A stretch of 64,000 nucleotides of DNA. It comes from Trachelipus rathkii. Its lineage: Eukaryota; Arthropoda; Malacostraca; Isopoda; Trachelipodidae. This document shows positions 49,649 through 62,660 of this stretch, one piece after another. The position numbers and the translations under genes are program-made. The number at the start of each line of letters is the position of its first letter. The stretch's first letter is position 1. The notes beneath the pieces are model-generated. The model saw only the letters and a program-made list of their open reading frames with translations. It did no database searches and was not told where the DNA came from. Location: positions 31,133 through 95,132 of the forward strand of contig JABUQX010065504.1 in the NCBI GenBank assembly GCA_015478945.1, written 5' to 3'.

Positions 49649-51565
49649 ATTGCTAGGGTTCGGTTGCGCAAAAAATTATAATTTATGCTCTCATGCTCAG
49701 CGAATACTTTTTCTCTGATATTCTTAACACAAATTTACATACTATAATTTAATTATTATTATATAAATAATAATTATTTCATTATTATTATACAATACTA
49801 TTTATATTAATCATTAATACTAATTATATAAATTATGAATTATTTTAATAAATTATTAGTAAGTTAATTAGATAATGAAAATAATTTGAGCTGTACGAAA
49901 TTGGGCAGTCATATGGACCATAATATATGATATATACATTCTAGAAATATAAAAACTTAAACCCTGACCCTATGATGCCCTTAATCACATAAATTATAAT
50001 AATATTAAATAATTTTAATTATAATTTAAACTCAAAAAATTTTAATATATACATATATAATATATTATTATATATATAAGAATGATTATATTATTAATTA
50101 ATATACTCTTCGTCCAAAATATATATAAAAAACCTAAATAATGTTATATATAATATAGTCTATAATTATTCCTCATACTCATTAATTATCACTTAGTTAT
50201 TCATTTATATACTTACTTAATATTAAGGCAATAATCAGTAACAACCTCTGGTAAAGGTGGCGCTGACATACTATGTGTGTAGTGGTAGTAGGAGTTATGC
50301 GTTAGCTTCCTTATCCTCAGATATTAATTCATGGAGTCCTCTCTCTTTATATAAAAATGATTGATTGACATTTAAGCAAAATCGAAGTCGTGAAAGTTTT
50401 ACAGAGAATGTGTTTATTATGAAAGGTATATATGACAAGAGAAAGAGAGAATAATTAATAATAAAAGTCTTAATATAATAAATAGAGAGTACATAGCGAC
50501 GCTATTCTTGAATAGCTATTAATGCTTTAATAGAGTTAAAATATTCTAATTTGGAAATATATCGTTCTCCTATCTCTGTTCTCTTTTCTCGTTCAATCGC
50601 TAGTGATCTCTATAACTGCATCTCGGTACACTTTATCTGTATGCGTGACGTTAGAGGAATTGGTCGAGTATTGCTATTGAGTATGATATCAATTAGTGAG
50701 TGGACCAGATGCCCTTCATGTCTTCACATACACAATGATAGTCCAGACCTCGTTATGATAAGAGAACTAACTCTCTATCTCGGCACTCACACAGAGTTAT
50801 TATGATTATATAATATAATATATAACTTCCTATTAAAATACTTACTACCTATGCAGTTACCTACTTATATATTTTAATACTCATATCATTCATTTGGGAA
50901 ATGCTGAGTAACATAGTAATATAACTATATAACTATTAATATTATATATTTATATATATAGTCAGATCATTTTACCTTTATTAATTTCCTATACCGTAAT
51001 TTAATCAGTTCATATATTCTATATCCTAATCTATGATTAATAGCTGGGTATAGTTATACTATATATTCTATAATTTATATTATATTATATATAAAAAGAA
51101 ATCTTTTAATATTTTCTCTATTTATCTGTATACAAAACAAGGCTCATGTTCGCGCTCAACAGCAGTCTCATTTAGTCTCCAGTGATATCTTGACATAATA
51201 AATCTAGATCTATGATAATATTTTTTTAATTATATCATTAAAAGTAATGATAATAATAGTTTCTTATTATAGATTGATAAGAGAGAGATAAATATAGAGA
51301 ATAACTCGGGGATCTAAGTAGTTATGATTTTTTCTTAATTGCACACAATATATTGTAAAGTTCTAATGCTTTTATCTATAGGAGAGCAACAAACGAGATA
51401 TGTTAGAAAATCATAGTGAAATTATAATAAATTAATTATCATAATTATATAATATCTAATAATAATAATTCCCAACATATATATATGTAAGATAGTAATG
51501 AGATTGCTAAGAATAATGTAATTAATAATAATTAATAATACATTAATTGATAATAATCAAAATAC
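49649..51565. other. AT-rich sequence, no gene
   Basis: Nothing recognised. An 84-codon frame at 50,551-50,805 lies in slightly GC-richer DNA but has no family motif. Confidence 0.45.

Positions 51566-51601
<36 letters not shown>
51566..51601. repeat. (AAT)n microsatellite
   Basis: About 36 bases of uninterrupted AAT/TAA units. Confidence 0.95.
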
Positions 51602-51602
<1 letters not shown>

Positions 51603-52261
51603 TATAATATATAAGGATAAGTTATTGTGTTTATTCTTCACTATACTAGGAAATTCTTGCTATTGTTCTTTATATAGAGTTGAGTGAATATCCTATACTT
51701 GGTTATAGATAATATCTATATATAAATATACTATATATTAAATTGTTTTGTTCATATACATATATAAAAATTAGGGGTGAGTAGAGAATCTACTCAAAGA
51801 AAGAGTGTATATGTAGATAGTATATCATATTATATGAGATTATTACATTACTTTATATATCACTTATCTGAGTAATCAACCTTCTATTCAGGTTCTATTA
51901 ATAATTATACTTATATAGTATCTTTTATTCTTGAGTTAAATTATATAATTTTATTATTGTATTTATTATTGTATATATATATTTTTCTGTTATATCTTTT
52001 GTGAGGGAAATTCACAATGTTATCTTGTCACCACTCTAGAACATCTGAAGGATTCTAATTCTGCATCAGGCGTGTGATCGAACCCACCTGATAGGGAGAA
52101 AATGAGACGAGTAAATACATCGGGAGAGACTCTCTCAAATATTATTATAATTATACTATCAATATCTAGGAATTTCACAGTGCTGGCTCCGTGAACCTGA
52201 AACATTGGGAGAGTGCCACTTCAATACTAATAGTGATATGATATGTAACACGCGGTAATAA
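51602..52261. other. AT-rich sequence with GC-shifted patch
   Basis: No gene. A patch at 52,015-52,210 includes GTGATCGAACCCACC (52,074-52,088). On the minus strand this reads GGTGGGTTCGATCAC, a good pol III B-box-like word, but no A box is at the right distance. Confidence 0.4.
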
Positions 52262-52395
52262 ATTATATTATATTATTATTTATTACGTTTATTGATATAT
52301 ATTATTATATATAACTATATATAGTAAAAGACTAATATTATATATTTAATAATATACTACTATATATATTATATATATTTATAGTATATATATTG
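52262..52395. repeat. TA-rich low-complexity block
   Basis: About 130 bases that are nearly all A and T, mostly TATAT and ATTAT units. Confidence 0.85.
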
Positions 52396-52919
52396 GTATA
52401 TTTATTTAACAATGAATACAAAAATAAAAATAGATACCTATTATATAAAAATAAAAATACTTTTGATTCAATATTATATAATATAGTAAAACTTCTTAGA
52501 TTTACTATTAATGAGTATTATATTACTTTTATTATACATATAGAGCACACTTATATCATTTATCTTCTCTTCAGTATATTTTTTCACAAATAATTTACAA
52601 CATTCGAGAGGAGAAGCCTGCTTGTGGAATACATCCCTCACATTATAATAAACAAAGATAATGAATTACATCGTTTCTTTTTGACGGTTGTGTGTCATGG
52701 ACAACGCACGATGTTTTGAAGCGAGTATTAAGTCATTTGTTGCTTTCTTGCGAGGTCTAAAAATCAATAAATATTCTCTCTGTCTAATGAGTAGAGAGAA
52801 ATTAATTACTGCTTTTCTGTCAGAAATGTAGGAATTATCGTCCACTCTTAATGCTAAAATTTAAGGCCGTTACTATTGTATTAACATTTTAATACATTAC
52901 TTTTTTAATTAGAGAGTGT

Positions 52920-53020
52920 ATTATTTTACTTACTTAGCTGCTTTTCCATTGTTTTAGTAGTGTGCACGGCACTCCCGGCCTACCACCTGTGGACTTACCC
53001 TCGTTAAAACCGCCGCCCTG
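52920..53020 (-). repeat. terminus-like segment, copy 1
   Basis: It aligns with 53,663-53,744. The shared parts are TTAGCTGCTTT (52,934-52,944), CCCGGCC, CCTGTG, CCCTCG against CCCCG, AAAACCGC and CCTGA. Read from the other strand the end begins CAGGGCGGCGGTTTT, which fits the CAGGG start of many hAT termini. The segment is GC-rich in AT-rich surroundings. Confidence 0.6.
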
Positions 53021-53282
53021 AGATATCATATATAGTAAATATTATTGAAAATTTTTCTATTTATATATATTATATTCATACATGTATATTATATTAAATT
53101 TATATATATGTAAATTAAATATGGAGAGTAACTCAATAATTCATAGTATATGCACATTATCATCGTTAAGGGAGTCTTATCATTTATATTATATATTATA
53201 TATTACCATATTATATAGCATATATATAATATAGTAACTCATAACAAAATATGTGAGAAGATTAGATATCTACAATGGACTA

Positions 53283-53640
53283 TTATACGATGCCTAATCT
53301 TAATAATTGCTTCAATTTGTTCTTTTCTTCATGTTTAATTACAATATTTTTTGCACTGTAGTTGTAAGAGCATACGGATGTGAGGCTTCTAAGATGAAGA
53401 AAAATCTCCTCTGCATTCAAAATAAACAAAATAAGAATAATGTTTTTCTCTGGTTTCGTTCGCTCAATGCACACACAGGTGTTTACAATGAAAAGCATTA
53501 TAAAATTATGCTTACTTGGAGGCAACAAATCAAAATTCCTCCAGTCAATGATCCTTATGAAAATAATGTTTCGCAAGAGAATAGATGATCTTAATGTAAA
53601 ATTAGCGTTCTTGTATAACAATTTTAAACATTATTTTTAA
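53283..53640. other. overlapping open frames next to terminus-like segment
   Basis: Frames of 93 and 66 codons (plus) and 112 codons (minus) overlap. One plus-strand patch reads KNLLCIQNKQNKNNVFLW, and another ends RIDDLNVKLAFL about 45 bases before the sequence turns AT-rich. If copy 2 of the terminus is a transposon 3' end, this could be the end of its transposase. I see no diagnostic motif, so it stays unassigned. Confidence 0.25.
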
Positions 53641-53662
53641 TAGTAATAAATAAGTAATTTGA

Positions 53663-53744
53663 ATTATTTTATTAGCATTAGCTGCTTTAAATTTGTATTT
53701 AAAGGAGGCCCGGCCCTCCTGTGCTTCCCCGAAAACCGCGCCTG
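53663..53744 (-). repeat. terminus-like segment, copy 2
   Basis: This is the partner of 52,920-53,020 in the same orientation, 724 bases downstream at its outer edge. Read from the other strand it begins CAGGCGCGGTTTTCGGGG. It ends directly at a (TA)n tract. The near-identical layout shows that both are copies of one repeat family. Confidence 0.6.
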
Positions 53745-53852
53745 AATATATATATATATAATATATATTATACAATATATATAAATATATAATAATATAA
53801 TATATATATTATTATAATATATATAAATATAATATTATATAATATATATACC
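53745..53852. repeat. (TA)n block
   Basis: About 105 bases of TA/AATA units immediately outside the terminus-like segment. Confidence 0.9.
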
Positions 53853-55719
53853 ATTATTATATTTGACTTATTGGTTTGTTTGTGCTGTTAATTAAACCTA
53901 TTATTTATTATTCCTATACATTAGATATATATCTTTATACAATTATGCACTTCTAATTTAAAAGGCAGCTGGAAAGATAAATATTCTGTGGTGACATAAT
54001 AATTGTATCCGAAGTCTTATAAATAAATTTCCTGGTAACATATACGATATGTATATACCAAGATATACTTAATATTAATAATACTATTCATTTCTTGAGT
54101 AAAGCTTCATGTAAAGCTTGAGCAAATTCTCGGCTTGTTCTTGATTTACAAAGCGTACTTTAAATTAGTTAATTAAAACGATTTGGAGTAGATACAATAG
54201 AGCATCTAATATGTATATATATATATATAATCTCTTGAAATATTAACTAAATAATGAAATTTAGTTATGAAGTATTTATTTGGCACCTATGATAACTCAC
54301 TGTAATCATATTAATATAGTGGTAAGTTTAACTACTTAATATAACTATCTCACCATTATCATATTATACTTGAAATATAACGGATATTGATGATAAGAAA
54401 TAAGGGAATGAAACACTTATTTATTCATGCTTATTTATTTATTCTTATTGAGCACTTTTTGGAGTTAAGGTAGACGTACTATTATAGGTATACACTATAA
54501 CTTTATAAATCTCTTTAGCACAGGATATCAGCTAACTGAGAACAGTTAAGCGAAATATCAGAGGGTCATCTCCTTGATGTTGGCATTGAGTACATTAAAG
54601 TAAAACGAGTATCTATTTAATTTCACTAGCTAAATTTTATCGAAGTCCCTTATCTGTACTTGTTCCTCATATATGATATTACATTTTATATAGCCCTATT
54701 TAACTATCTTCCAGTGTATAAATAATGGCATAATTAGAATTACTATATATAATATACTGTATAGTATAGATTTTAGTATAATTATATATATGTCATTAAT
54801 CTATATGTGAGTTAATACATGTTATTTTAACATTAATAAGTATTATCCTTTTTTATATATAGTGTTTAGCTAAATAGTTACTAATATTATTATATATATA
54901 TATAATATACTTTCTTATAATATAAATATAGATAATATATTATATATATTATAAGTTATTTATTATGATTATTTTCTTCTGCTAAGTCACCACTTAAATA
55001 ACTAATTATCTTATTAATCATTAAGGTATATGCAAAATTTACTCTATAGCATAATTAAATCCCTATTGAAATATAAGTGTTTCTTATTTATTGGAAACTT
55101 TTATTAAAATATAATAAAAATTACTTTATTCTTGGTATAATGAATTTATTATGTAGGTTTCTCTTATATTTCTCTGCTTGCTCTTTACCCCACTTTGATA
55201 ATAAAATTCAAGGATACTGAAGACCACAGAGATAATATATGTAAGTCCAAATAACAAAACGATCTACTGTTGTTGCAGATTACAGCTTCTGTCTTCTTCA
55301 TATGCCCTGCTCGGTCTCCATTTTACTGAGTAATTTAACTCTCAATTAAAATTTGTTACAATATAATCGTACAATCGACAGGCTACAATATGAGGCCGGT
55401 ATGATATATTATTAAAGTTATTTTTTACCTTTTTGTTTTATATATATTTATATCTTTATTATAGTAATTAATTGTGGAAACTATTTACAATAAATTATAG
55501 GGGGAAAACTACCACTTCGTCGCAAATTTCTATAAGTTTATTATTAATATTATTGAGAGCGGATATAGATATATAATAATAGAGTCAGTTAATAAAATAA
55601 AGTAAGGTTGTTTCAAGGTTATTACATATTTATTTTATGTATATTAGTTTATTGATTTATAGGGTATAATATATATATACTTCTATAAAGTCTTCATTTT
55701 ACCTGTATTAATTTAAGAC
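53853..55719. other. AT-rich sequence, no gene
   Basis: Nothing recognised on either strand. Confidence 0.5.
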
Positions 55720-56330
55720 TTATGTTAGGGCACACAATTATCGTCAATCACAACCACTACACGTGGATTAACATCCTCTATATTCCAGAACTGAAGATCG
55801 AATATTCAACCTCCCTTCAACTTCGTCTTGTAGATATGCCAGAGGCCCAAAATATACGGCTGCTGCAATCCGCCACTTTTTAGATCGTCCTCAGTTAACG
55901 CCGGCTTCTCTCGGCAGTGATTCATCAAAAACTAATTACCAGCTCTAACACAGAATATGATGATGAAGAAAACCACTATGTGAAGCCTGAATCGCTGCTC
56001 AGAATGTCTGCTAACGCAACAGCTTCTTGCACTTTGATGATGATCATGATGTCAAGACTCAAACATTATAAAAAGCTATTTATGAAAACCTACTTCTTCA
56101 CTGCCAGTTACGAACGGTAAATGGAGCTATTATTGGCCATTTGATCCCTTCAAAATTTTATTACCGACATTACCAAACATTCTGATAAAGGCTACACAGA
56201 AAATTGGTTATTCATTATCTTATTCGATATTCACGGCTCAACAGAGTGGTACTCGCCCAGTCTGTCATTGGCGTTTTTGAGAGGTAAAGAGAGAAAAAAG
56301 GATATCTCATTTATTAACACCTGAGACATC
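55720..56330. other. GC-shifted islet, possibly a coding remnant
   Basis: This patch is clearly richer in C and G than its flanks. One plus frame around 55,830-55,940 reads YARGPKYTAAAIRHFLDR then PQLTPASLGSDSSK before a shift, and a 67-codon frame follows at 55,917-56,120. The wording looks protein-like, but I do not recognise a family. It could be part of a decayed transposon or an exon. Confidence 0.3.
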
Positions 56331-59300
56331 GTAACTACACCCATTCTTCCTAAAGTCATTATTTTACTAAACTGTCTTTTCTATAATATCATATATGTTT
56401 GAAGTTCAACTGCCTCTTACACTCTTGAAAACAGCTAACTGATATATAGTGCTTTTCTTTGACATGCTGATCTTCTGTTCATTTGGTAAGTACTCCATTT
56501 TTTTTTTCCTCTCCTATCCGTAGTCACTAGGCGTAATGTACCTATAACAAATAATGGCTTGGTATATAATTGGGAAAGTATGTTATTCTGATGGATTGAA
56601 TCAACACTATTTCTCTCTATATTAACTTAATACATTCTATCCAGTTTTTCTTTTCCCTTCCACTTCAAGAGAAACTTCCTTTTTTTTCAGTTATATAAAT
56701 GAGTTTCCGCATATTAGTGCATAAGTCACAATTAAAAACGCGAAATAATATCGAGTAAAAATTCCTAACTAAAGATATAGTAGATTTCTCATTAAAAACT
56801 TTGCTGGACGGACACGAACTCTTCATCGATTCTATCTCCGCTGGATCTACCGCTGGTACTTCTTATCTATTTATATCCTAAATATTACTTATAACTAGAA
56901 GTATTATGTAGAATGACATGGATTTTTCAATTTTTACTCTATCAATTTATTTTTCTCTAAACGCCCAGTAAATAAACTTCTTTTAATAGTTCAAAATGTT
57001 CTGCCTTTATTTTTTTACAATCATTTAATTCAATGTAAATAACATCTAAATAACATATATATAGTGGACATATATGTCCTTATATAATATCGTTGTTTCA
57101 CATTCAATACGCGACTTTGTCATTGATCCTATACTGCATAGGTACTTTGGGGCATTTGCGGTTGTTGCCTCAATGTTATACTATATATCTGGTTGTGGTG
57201 CAGATTAATAATGCCTTTCCTCCTTGTACGGTAAAGCTCATTATATATTTTCTGTGTTTCCTCCTCTGATCTTTTCGAGAGAAAGTGGTAAAGCGTTCAT
57301 ATAATCACAACTTGAGTAAAGCTGTGTACCATTACCTTCTAGTGATTCCGAAATATTTTTCCTCGTCTATTGCAGCGGCAAGGTCACACACTCTGAGGAA
57401 CGCTTTGTAATCAGATATGGTTTACATCAATTACCGATAGTCTATATCAGACTTTCTTGTTTTTAATTAGATAGTTCTTCTTTTTTTGGCCACATCACCT
57501 TGCTGAAGGTGAAATATCTCTATGTGGCGAATTTAGCAAGCTTTTAATATATCCTTTTTTAAAAGCTGCATCTGCTATATATTTCTGATTGTCTTTCCAA
57601 ATTTACCCTGATGTGGAGTTACCGATTATTATTCGTTTCTCAAATATATTTGAACTTTTGGTAGCGTCTGGTTACGTAAGTCTATTTAATTCACTTCTGT
57701 ATAGTGTACATCATCAGGAAATCTTGCTTCGGTTCGTCATTCTAGCATGCAATAAATGCTTGTATTTTACAAATCTAGAAGTTCTCTAAGTGTCCTGGTT
57801 CTGTAGAATATTGAATACATTTTTTACTCTCTGCTCTCTTTACTTATAAATTTTCTATACTTAGTATATGTTTATTTGGCCTTGATTTAATGCATTATTA
57901 ATACTGTTTTTATTACTTGATAAATTTTTCTGAGTAGTCCAGGTTCACTATATCTTAGTAGATTTCCTATCTGCTTATTCTATTGGTCTGTTCAATATAT
58001 CATGTTTATTAAATTTATCTTACTTTAACTTTTAAAAATCGGATGACACTTTTATTCCTTCTATGTTTTTTCATTTCTTCCTTTTAAATATAAAAGTTTG
58101 TCACATAAATGTTATTTTTTGGCACTTCAAATTACTTCATCTGTTTTCCTTCTTAGGGCATTACAGTAAGTTTGCAAAATATTATTTGGCCCTAGTGAAA
58201 AAAGTCAGTTTGTTGTTATTTCAAACTTGTAATCTTTCTAAATTCCAGTTTTTAATCTTCTTCTTTCTAACTCCTTATCTTTCTCTAGTTAAATTAATCC
58301 CATATAACCTTTCCTACGTTACTCACTGTTACCTTTTCTTATTCCCTATTTCTTCTTACAATTTTTTCTAGCTAATTAGATACTAATCTTATTTTCTTCA
58401 TCGGCTTTATATTAATTCATTATCCTTTTCTTTGTTGTTGATTTATAGCCTACATTTTAATTAACTTCTTTTCCTTTCTCTCTTCTCTATGCTGCACCAC
58501 CATGCCAAACTGACTTCCAAACCCCCAGATAACCCCTCATCATCTTTGATTTTTATATCATTTTATATCTATCATATCGTTCTATGCAGAATGTTATTAA
58601 ACTTTTCCCTAACTTTGGTCAGATTTCTATACTTCTTATTTCCGTTTATTATCTTCACTCATTACTTTTCACTATTCTTTAGTTTTATTTTTATTTATCT
58701 TTTGTTCTTTAGGTTATCAATTTTTCAGAGAGAAAATCATCCTATGAGTAACTCCAAAAATTCTAAGGTAAATTTCTAGCTTTAAACATTGTCAAACTTA
58801 ATTCACTAGAACTTACATTCCTTTCCACTTATACCATGCAATGAAGCGATGCTGCTTTGAATTTTCTTTTTTCTCCGATTAACCAGTTTATTATGACTAT
58901 CGACAAATCACAACAATGCAACTTGCCAAACTCATCCCAATCACCTAATAATATATGGTATACCGGTACGTAATTACTGTTAGGTGTAGCCCTCATTTAG
59001 AAGTATGATCAACTTCCTCCTATTGAGGGATATGTGATTATTTCTTAGATTGTACTTCTTTTTCTCTTCATATTCCTCGGAAGGATAACGTTGGAACGCT
59101 CCCTTCTTTATTAGATTAGACTATGTTCTTATAATAATTCCTTTTCTTTCTATTTCCTTTAATTTTCTATTTCAAATTGATATATCCATATATTTCAAAC
59201 ACTTCTGGTTTATTGTGTTCCTCTTTTCATCTAGGTCTACGAGCATTATTTCTCTTTGATTTTTTTATTATGTCTTTTCTATTTTTTTCTATGAACTTCA

Positions 59301-59389
59301 TATCCCGTCGTTGCTACATCCAGTACCTTTTGTTGGCATCCGTCCATTTCAACATATTGAAATCCAACGAGGAAAGTAGATATGGAGAC
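56331..59389. other. T-rich sequence, no gene
   Basis: On the plus strand this region is rich in T and TTTC words, especially at 57.4-59.3 kb. Hydrophobic open frames at 58,063-58,371 (102 codons) and 58,489-58,779 (96 codons) follow from the T-richness and show no motif. It might be intronic or decayed non-coding DNA. Confidence 0.45.
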
Positions 59390-62300
59390 GCAATCCTTCA
59401 CAATTCTGTCAATGTCGGCCGACTATAGTTCCTCACAACCTATCCTGCGTTATTCCGGGCGCAAAAGGAGTGCTAGGAAGGTAATTTTACCTGCGCGTGA
59501 GCGGTCACCACAAGCGCAGTACTCGGGTGGCGTTAGGCTTGAAGTGGAGTGTTCTTTAATTAATTCTTTGTTCTATATTTACCCTCGTCCTTCATAATGT
59601 AAATTTCTGCCCTAGAATTTGTCGGCCCACATCGGACGAGGTGTTCAATTGCATTTGGTCTCCTCGAGTGGTCGATTCCTGATAGTCCGTGAGGAGGATG
59701 GTGCGTGGCTTGATACACCAAAAGACAATGTTCCGTCTCTCTTTTCTGTGGTCTTGTCCAAGGACTCTTCAGCTGCCAGAGTATTTCCTGTTCATGTTCT
59801 GCGGAGCTCCGCTGTGACTGAAATGTCCTAGTAAAATCTAGGTGATAGCTCCGTTCGTTTGTTTTCTTGGGTACTCCAGGGGTTGCCACCTCTGGAGCGC
59901 CTTGCATAGCCTAGCGCTGTCCATTTCATCTTTGAGTAAAGCCTAACTGCAGGAGTTGGCCTTTTTGTCACTAGTATTGGAAGGATATTCATTTTCGTTT
60001 TCCTTCTTGAACTCCTCCGCCGCGCATTTGATTATCCCCTTATTGACCAGGCGAAATATCGGTTGCGTGGGGCGTGTTTTATAGATCTCACTCCACGACA
60101 TCTGGGTTTATATACGAGGGAGCAACCGCGGACTGGTATGTGTGATGTCATTCGCGCTTGCCATTTTTCTATGTGTTGGTTGCGCGACTCCAGCCACCTT
60201 AACCCCAGGGTGTCGAAGCCTCGTCGGATTCCTTTGCGAATTAACGGGAAGCGTCCGTGATACCCGCGCGCGCGGCAGTGTGCTTATGGTCCCGGGACGA
60301 CTCCACTATCATACATAGCAATACTCTGTGGTCAATCGTGGGTTGTAGGATTGGCACTTCGACGCGCTGATTGTTCCCGTAGGGAAGACTTTTGGTCGAT
60401 TCGAGTTCCCTGAACTTTATATCCACATTTTAGGCCAGTGCCAATATTCTGTCGGCGCGTGGAGCCGTGCTTATAATCTCTTCTTTACCAGCTCGCGGCC
60501 GGGAGGAGTGTGTCCATCAACCCTACTGCCCTTAGTGTAGAGAGGCGGTCCTTATCCGGTGTGTGTGAGAATTGGACTAGCTACCAGGGGGTTATTTGTG
60601 CTCTGGCCTTTGTTGGTTTTCACCCATCGAATCCAAGGTAGATTCGTAGTACTGTCCTCCTTTTTAATTTCTTTTTTGCCGATATGCCATGTGCAAGTGC
60701 GCGTTCCTCCGCCATTGAACGGGTTATACTCGGCAGCCATGCCGTTTGAACTATCAGCGTCATCGGTGTTCTTCCTGGAGTGTTTCTCTCTTTTTCTTTT
60801 AGCTTCTTCAACTATTCAGAATTAGGGGTATCGGTTCGGCGACTGGGCTCTTTTTTTTGTATTCTCTGTATTAGGGATTTGATTGAGCTGCTTCTCCCCT
60901 CGAGGTTGTTCGGTGAGGCTTAGCTTCGTCGTCACTCGGGGGGTGCTGCCCATTTTCGGTGCCGCTACTACCCATCCTATCTCGGAGTGAAAGTCGGTGC
61001 CTTGTTCGGCGCCCCATCTCAGTATTTGGTTATTATGTCGGGCCCATTGCTGTACATACGTAGCTTCCACTGGCCGTCTTCCTCATTCGTGAGCCCACCG
61101 TTTGTCCTCGTAACCATGTGTGCGCGTGGAGGAGGCTGGCGAAAATGCGTCCGCATGACGGGTGCTGGAGCTAGTATTTCGAGAACCTCTTGGGTTACAA
61201 GCCCGAAGAATACGTTTTTTTCCCGTTTGGCTGTACCGTTCTCTCGCCGCGCTCTAGTTACTTGCTACGCCTATGCAGTCGTACCCGGCTTTGAGGTTTT
61301 CGTTCTTTCAACTCGACGTCTGTTTCTCCTGGCCCAGTACGAAGCCAGTCGTCAGTCATAGATTTAGCCACGCGGCCGTTATAGAGTCATCTTTATTTTT
61401 TGTTAATTTGCCTGTATGGACGCGCACCAGTTTAGACTGTGAACGTATCTACTACAGAGTACGACAGCTGACTCTACTTTAGCCGTCGAGCAGTGTGCTG
61501 GGAAGTTTTTTTCTGAATGGATTGGCCCGCGCAAAGGGAGATTCGTGGCAGAAGGTCCGAGGACGATGAATTCCGAGGTAAGTGTTTACATGGTGGTCTC
61601 GGCGTGGTGGAAATGGTGTCATGAACTGGTTCAATAAATGAACAGGGAAGATTGGTCGGAGGCCGTGCGTGCTTTTTTATCTCCTACACCCCTGGCTGTG
61701 AGAAGAAATGTCTTACGCTGCAATGTCAAAAGGCCGTTGCAAGGGATTAAATGTCAGGCGGAAAAAGTAAGGTTCCTTAGTCTAGGGTGCTTGGCCAAGC
61801 ACATAGAAGCAAGCTCGTGACATTCATCCCCTTAAAGCCAGGTCTTACAGCTATGACGGGTCCTTAACGGGTGCAACTAGTGAACAGCGTAGGGAGAGAG
61901 ATTCAGCAGTCCGCAGTTATTGTCTTAGTTCTTTGAGTCACTGAGTAGCATCGGCACGTAAGTGCCACCTGGTTTCTTTCTGCGTCTGCTTCAGTTAGCG
62001 TTACTGAGGGCGGGCCCGTATGTGGGACACGTGAGGCCGTATCTTCTCTTGCCGCGAAACAGAGTGAGATGAGGTAATGTGCTTCCAATATTTAAATGGC
62101 CGCTACGGTGCGGAGAGCTTTGTTTGTTCATTGTTGAGGATGATTCACTGTGCTTTCGCTTATAACAATTGTTGTAATGAACCATCTCTTAGGTAAGATA
62201 ATTCCTTTGCGAAAGTGGGATGGTGGTGGTTGTGGCTGAGGCCCGCAGTCGATTGTGATAATGTAGTGTTCTCTCGATAGAAGGGGGTCCTGAAGTGATG

Positions 62301-62660
62301 GAGTTTTCTTCGGCTCTCGGATTTGATAACAGTCGCAGGCGTTTCGCAATTGTATTCGGCGATTAGGTTGGGGTTTGTCATGCCCCACCCCACCTGAGTA
62401 ACGGAGGTTTGGAATTGCACAGTACTCTATTATGGGACGGATTTATGGGCGTTTTCAAAAATAGTTTTTGGGGAGATAGGGCCGCGCTCCGCGTCCCCTA
62501 CTGCGGTTAGCGTTCGCCGCGACGGCTGATTGGTGCCCGTTCAGGGCATTGCTGCTTCTTTGGGATGAGTTGAACATCGGGATTTCACCAGGTGCTGCTG
62601 TGTTTTCGGTGCGCGCGGAGCTTCCACTAAACCCGCCGTGTTCGGGGTCTTTGTTCATCG
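59390..62660 (-). pseudogene. GC-rich island with broken polar frames, perhaps LINE ORF1
   Basis: The island has far higher GC than anything else in the window. The minus strand carries polar, Ser/Asn/Arg/Lys-rich frames: 62,455-62,658 (67 codons, with SSQRSSNALNGHQS and RSRGRGARP), 60,822-61,070 (82 codons), 60,552-60,740, 60,241-60,426 and 59,560-59,907 (115 codons, with PWTRPQKRETEHCLLVYQ and CGPTNSRAEIYI). The last reads like a beta-strand-rich RNA-binding fold of LINE ORF1 proteins. The hydrophilic, low-complexity upstream part would fit the same kind of protein. Plus-strand frames of similar length exist, and I regard them as shadows. I cannot name the family. Contamination or a decayed host exon cluster are alternatives. 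Confidence 0.35.

Noticed and set aside
52074..52088. B-box-like GGTGGGTTCGATCAC on the minus strand, possible SINE or tRNA
   Set aside because: The only A-box-like word lies about 110 bases away, too far for a tRNA-type promoter, and no stem pairing is evident.
49021..53744. One complete 4.7 kb hAT transposon from the 49.0 kb islet to the 53.7 kb end
   Set aside because: The two edges are not clearly inverted repeats of each other, no target duplication was found and no transposase core is visible between them.
58063..58779. Two hydrophobic ORFs of 102 and 96 codons
   Set aside because: The region is T-rich, so Phe/Leu/Ser codons are expected. No motifs or conservation signals were seen.
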